DNA of 64,000 bases from Luzula sylvatica (Eukaryota > Streptophyta > Magnoliopsida > Poales > Juncaceae), in assembly GCA_946800325.1 (NCBI GenBank), contig OX326959.1:8514501-8578500 (forward strand), in the 5' to 3' direction. Shown here one piece after another: positions 61,167 through 64,000 of the stretch (position 1 is its first letter; every line of letters begins with the position of its first letter). The position numbers were made by a program, and so were the translations under genes. The notes beneath the pieces are model-generated. The model ran no database searches. It saw only the letters and a list, made by a program, of their open reading frames with translations, and was not told where the DNA came from.

Positions 61167-61548
61167 TGATGTGAGGCAAATAAGGCACAAATTTAATGCT
61201 TAATTTGGGGATTTTAGCCCTTGTGAAGAACAATTCTATATACTTTATTAATCATATTTGAGATAACATGAATATTTCTTCACTAAGTGTGTTTTATTGC
61301 TTAATCACAGGAATTAGAAGGAATTTCTGGGAATTTGGAGAGTGTAGTTGTCTCCAACACGTCAAGAGGAGTGAAAACGATATATTACACCGATATATTC
61401 GGTACATGAATGAGACGGGAGGCAAGCAAGTATCATGATAGAAACTTATACAAAAGTCTACACGAAAACCACTCAATCCTTAGCCCTTATCCTGCCCACC
61501 TACCTTTGGTGGGAATTACCTCCTTACCCCCAATCCTCTCCACCAACT
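61167..61548 (+). repeat. Family B LTR fragment (first 382 bp)
   Basis: It starts exactly at TGATGTGAGG and matches the central B LTR up to CTCTCCACCAACT, where A2 begins. Since CAACT precedes A2, the other half of this LTR should resume with CAACT beyond the window. Confidence 0.88.
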
Positions 61549-61758
61549 TGATAAGAGGAAAATAAGGCACCTTTTTGATATCTAATTTGGGGATTTTAGC
61601 CCTTTTGAATCACAACTTTATATATACAATTGTTCATATTTGAGATAACAAGAATATTTCTTCACTAAGTGTGTTTTATTGCTTAATTACAGATTTTAGG
61701 TGGAAATTCTCGGCAATCCAAGAGTGTAGTTGCCTTCGACTCCTCGCGCCGTTAAAAT

Positions 61759-61783
61759 CGATATATCATACCGACCAATTCGG
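61759..61783 (+). promoter_or_regulatory. Conserved 25-bp U3 block, A2 LTR
   Basis: CGATATAT, CATAC, CGA, CCAAT, TCGG, about 175 bp upstream of the TATA box. Confidence 0.55.
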
Positions 61784-61957
61784 TACACGTGTGAAGGAGA
61801 AGGCAAATAATCATCAACATAAGAGATTGCACCAAACTCTACTCGAAAACCACTCACACAATTGCCACTCTACAGCCCCACCTACCTCACCTACCAACCC
61901 CAACTACCCTCAATCCTCTCACCCATATCTCGGCCAATGGGAAAGCCCCAATGACAC

Positions 61958-61965
61958 TATAAAAA
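61958..61965 (+). promoter_or_regulatory. TATA box, A2 LTR
   Basis: TATAAAAA followed by AGACCCCAAGGCC. It differs from the TATAAATA of the other families. Confidence 0.65.
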
Positions 61966-62138
61966 AGACCCCAAGGCCTATGAGAAAAGCTTCCCCTCTC
62001 CCTCGCTCTTCGGAGCACTTTCACGCCCACTCTCTTTCTCTCCCCCTCTCTCCCTCTTAAGCAAGTCCAAGAACCTTTAAGAACACGCAAGAATTGCAAA
62101 TTCGAACGATAATTCTCTAGGATCGAGCACCGAATAGA

Positions 62139-62434
62139 AGCTTACTTCATTCGGTGATTTGGTCTACACTTCGACGAAGATCGAGTTGTGTGGTTTGGGT
62201 TGGAGCTTTCTTCATCCGAATCCGCGCAAGCAAGAAAACGAGCTTACTCTACTTCGATTGGGAGCTTTCTTCCAATTGACATCTTGCAAATCTCGAGTTC
62301 ACTCAACCGGTACGGAGCTTACTTCGATTGGCGAGTGGATTGGTACGAAAGGAACACGTTGTGCGAGGCGACTAGCTCACTAGCATCTCAAGGCAACGGA
62401 GAAGGCATCCAAGACGAGACTCGAAGCTTACTTC
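62139..62434 (+). repeat. Six-copy AGCTTWCTTC motif cluster, A2 LTR
   Basis: Starts are at 62139, 62204, 62241, 62263, 62316 and 62425, nearly the same spacing as in family B (58469 onward). This supports a B origin for this part. Confidence 0.65.
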
Positions 62435-63118
62435 ATCTCTCTAGGTGTTTTCTTTCCTTTCTTGTAATTCTTGTAGTTTTAATTGAATTGGATTTGTGTA
62501 AAGAATTCTCGGTTTAATGAATCTTTAGTTTCTTGTTTACTTGAATCGAATCCTTGTTGGTGTTTTTACTTGATCTTTTGTTTTTAATTACTGCCTTTTA
62601 GGAAAAATTTATGCCCTTAATTCTCTTTTCGATTAAGTTTCTGCCTATTTAGATTAAGTTTCTGCTTAGAAAGTTAAAATTGTTTCTTTCATTGCGTAGA
62701 TCTTGATTTCTAGTTTCGGGAACTTTTTGAATCGTTGAATTTCATGAAATATTCGAATTGATATGAGTCTTTGAAAATTGTCACTTAAACTAAAAACCTG
62801 CTGTTTCCAGGGGACTGTTTTTCAGAGACCTGATTGTAATTCGTTAATAACTTTTTATTCCGTTGTCCAAATTGTTTGAAATTTTAGGATAAATTTGATA
62901 ATATTCAGAAATATTTCTACACAAATTTTCATTAATTTTGGAAACTTCGAAATAATTATTTTAAAGATCTGAAATTTAATCCTATTTTGACGCAATAGCT
63001 CCCTGTGGAACGAATCTATTATTTTCTGCTATACAACCATATAATTCACTTGTTTGATATTACGGGACTTTAAAACAACGATACGCATTTTAGACATGAA
63101 AAAAGACCGTTATCAAAA

Positions 63119-63136
63119 TGGCGCCGCTGCCGGGGA
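63119..63136 (+). other. Primer binding site, A2
   Basis: TGGCGCCGCTGCCGGGGA, three bases after the LTR end. Confidence 0.9.
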
Positions 63137-63271
63137 GTAATGTTTAAGTCAAATTTTGAATCAAACTTGCAATCTCGAGTGATATTTTCAATAGAGTTGA
63201 TATTTTTGGACTTGATATTTCACTAATTTTGAAAAATTTCTATTCTTGCAAGGTACACGGAGTAGAGCAAG

Positions 63272-64000
63272 ATGAATCAAGAAAGACCAAGAACTTTTGG
63301 AGAATTGCTAACTCAAGAACAACCTCCAAGAAGATATCCAAAACACATGACGCTTAAAGAAATGATCAATCAAGATATCGACGAATGGGAAGAAAGAAAA
63401 GAAGAACGAAGGCTCGGTTTGCTCTCAAATTCCACCTCAAATCAATACGAAGAATCACACACCGAGACCCTTTATCAAAATCCCATCTACGAAGCTCTCC
63501 AATTCGAAAACGAATCCCCTTGGGGTTATGAGACACAATCCTATACCGAAACCACCAATAATTACTCAAACCCCATATACGAACCTTCTCAAAACGAACT
63601 CGAATCTCAACATGAATTTGATTACCAAGATCCACAATTTCAATCCCAAAACGAAGACCAAGACCAAGAATTAAAAAGAATGATGGAGGAAATGATGGCG
63701 ATGATGGTATCTCTTAAACAAAAGCAAGAACAAGTTTATGAAGAAATGAAACAAGATTTTGAAGAAATCAAACAAGAAATCAAACAAGAGATAAGTGATA
63801 TCTCGCATGAGATTAAAACCACCTCTCGACGACTCGGAAATATTCAATCCATCGTAAACGATCTAGATCAAACAGTGATTTGTCTCGAGTTAGAATATTC
63901 AAACGAGGAGATTGTGGAGATTGAAGGTGACAAGAGTTCAAGTATGGGGGGATTCGATGAAAGCGTTGGAATGAGAACGACAATTGAAGAAGAAAAGGTG
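63272..64000 (+). CDS. Gag-like protein of A2, N-terminal 243 codons, continues beyond the window
   Basis: The frame opens at ATG 63272, 135 nt after the primer site and preceded by GAGCAAG, the same context as in A1. It has no stop to the window end. It parallels the A1 359-aa protein: ERPRTFGELL near the start, an Glu/Arg-rich stretch at about 38-48, then SHTETLYQN, ENESPWGYETQSY and PSQNELESQH. A longer coiled coil (about 130-180, rich in EEMKQDFEEIKQEIKQ) and GDKSSSMGGFDES follow. Compared with A1 it lacks a five-residue repeat in the Tyr/Asn region and has extra coiled-coil residues, all in frame. No capsid core or CCHC knuckle is seen so far. Whether pol follows cannot be known here. 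Confidence 0.72.
   Translation, partial: MNQERPRTFGELLTQEQPPRRYPKHMTLKEMINQDIDEWEERKEERRLGLLSNSTSNQYEESHTETLYQNPIYEALQFENESPWGYETQSYTETTNNYSNPIYEPSQNELESQHEFDYQDPQFQSQNEDQDQELKRMMEEMMAMMVSLKQKQEQVYEEMKQDFEEIKQEIKQEISDISHEIKTTSRRLGNIQSIVNDLDQTVICLELEYSNEEIVEIEGDKSSSMGGFDESVGMRTTIEEEKV

Larger units (their letters stand above)
56969..61548 (+). mobile_element. Rearranged Athila element, family B (LTR fragment, 3' internal, shared LTR, gag relic, LTR fragment)
   Basis: The order is a 72-bp LTR start, 789 bp of 3' internal sequence with polypurine tract, a complete 1707-bp LTR, primer site, broken gag, then a 382-bp LTR start. The central LTR has a polypurine tract on its left and a primer site on its right, so it was shared by two units. 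Pol is absent. The last LTR copy differs from the central one at roughly 2% of positions by eye. It may be a downstream unit or a later nested insertion, because gag is cut exactly at its first base. Element A2 interrupts it at 61549. Confidence 0.85.
61549..63115 (+). repeat. Family A2 LTR (1567 bp), mosaic
   Basis: The first 450 bp follow A1 closely. From about 62020 (ACGCCCACTCTCT) to about 62560 it follows family B, and from about 62640 it follows A1/C up to CCGTTATCA. It lacks the A1 48-bp repeat and the B palindrome cluster. Confidence 0.88.
61549..64000 (+). mobile_element. Family A2 element, 5' part, inserted in a family B LTR
   Basis: It comprises a complete LTR, a primer site and an open gag-like frame running off the window. 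It is related to the A1 array (same LTR start and gag-like ORF) but clearly diverged. The predicted 5-bp target duplication is CAACT (61544-61548). Confidence 0.88.

Overview
The window is repeat-only plant DNA with no host gene, RNA gene, CRISPR array or bacterial feature. Two things point to a flowering plant. First, the LTR retrotransposons are of Ty3/gypsy Athila type: they have a tRNA-Asp-type primer site TGGCGCCGCTGCCGGGGA, an AAGTGTGGGGG polypurine tract, and one Gag relic with a CCHC knuckle followed by NPNLRNHPNFSW. Second, there is one LTR (D) whose end resembles Del/Tekay elements. The background is a long TTAG tetranucleotide satellite, which suggests heterochromatin, possibly pericentromeric (inference).

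Layout. 1-6613: satellite with TTAG on the + strand. 6614-46810: the same satellite reading CTAA, i.e. a block of about 40 kb in opposite orientation. Inside this block lie a tandem array of a non-autonomous Athila-like element (family A1, minus strand, 9680-30518), a solo LTR of family C (34139-35694, flanked by CTAAC) and a solo LTR of unrelated family D (37010-39493, flanked by TAACT). 46811-56968: TTAG satellite again, with a 3.2-3.3 kb higher-order repeat and a truncated family C LTR (53482-54313). 56969-61548: a rearranged family B Athila element with a broken gag. 61549-64000: a family A2 element inserted in the last B LTR; it runs off the window in an open gag-like frame.

The A1 array is the most unusual object. 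It has five LTRs and five internal regions in the order LTR-int-LTR-int, so neighbours share one LTR. The period is 4228-4233 bp and the copies are nearly identical. Each internal region has only a primer site, one 359-codon ORF and non-coding sequence; there is no protease, reverse transcriptase, RNase H or integrase. The ORF resembles the two ends of Athila Gag but lacks the capsid core and zinc knuckle. A diverged relative starting at 63272 stays open for 243 codons. Family B also has an LTR with a polypurine tract on one side and a primer site on the other, so the shared-LTR arrangement arose in two families.

The LTR families share their ends, a TATA box and a 25-bp block upstream of it, but each carries its own cluster of reiterated short motifs downstream of the TATA box. 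In B this includes twelve near-palindromes of the CCGTTRTAACGG type, spaced almost only 20-23 or 50-52 bp apart. Two truncated element/satellite junctions carry an 18-20 bp copy of nearby element sequence, a signature of templated end joining. All homology statements come from reading by eye; no database search or alignment was run.
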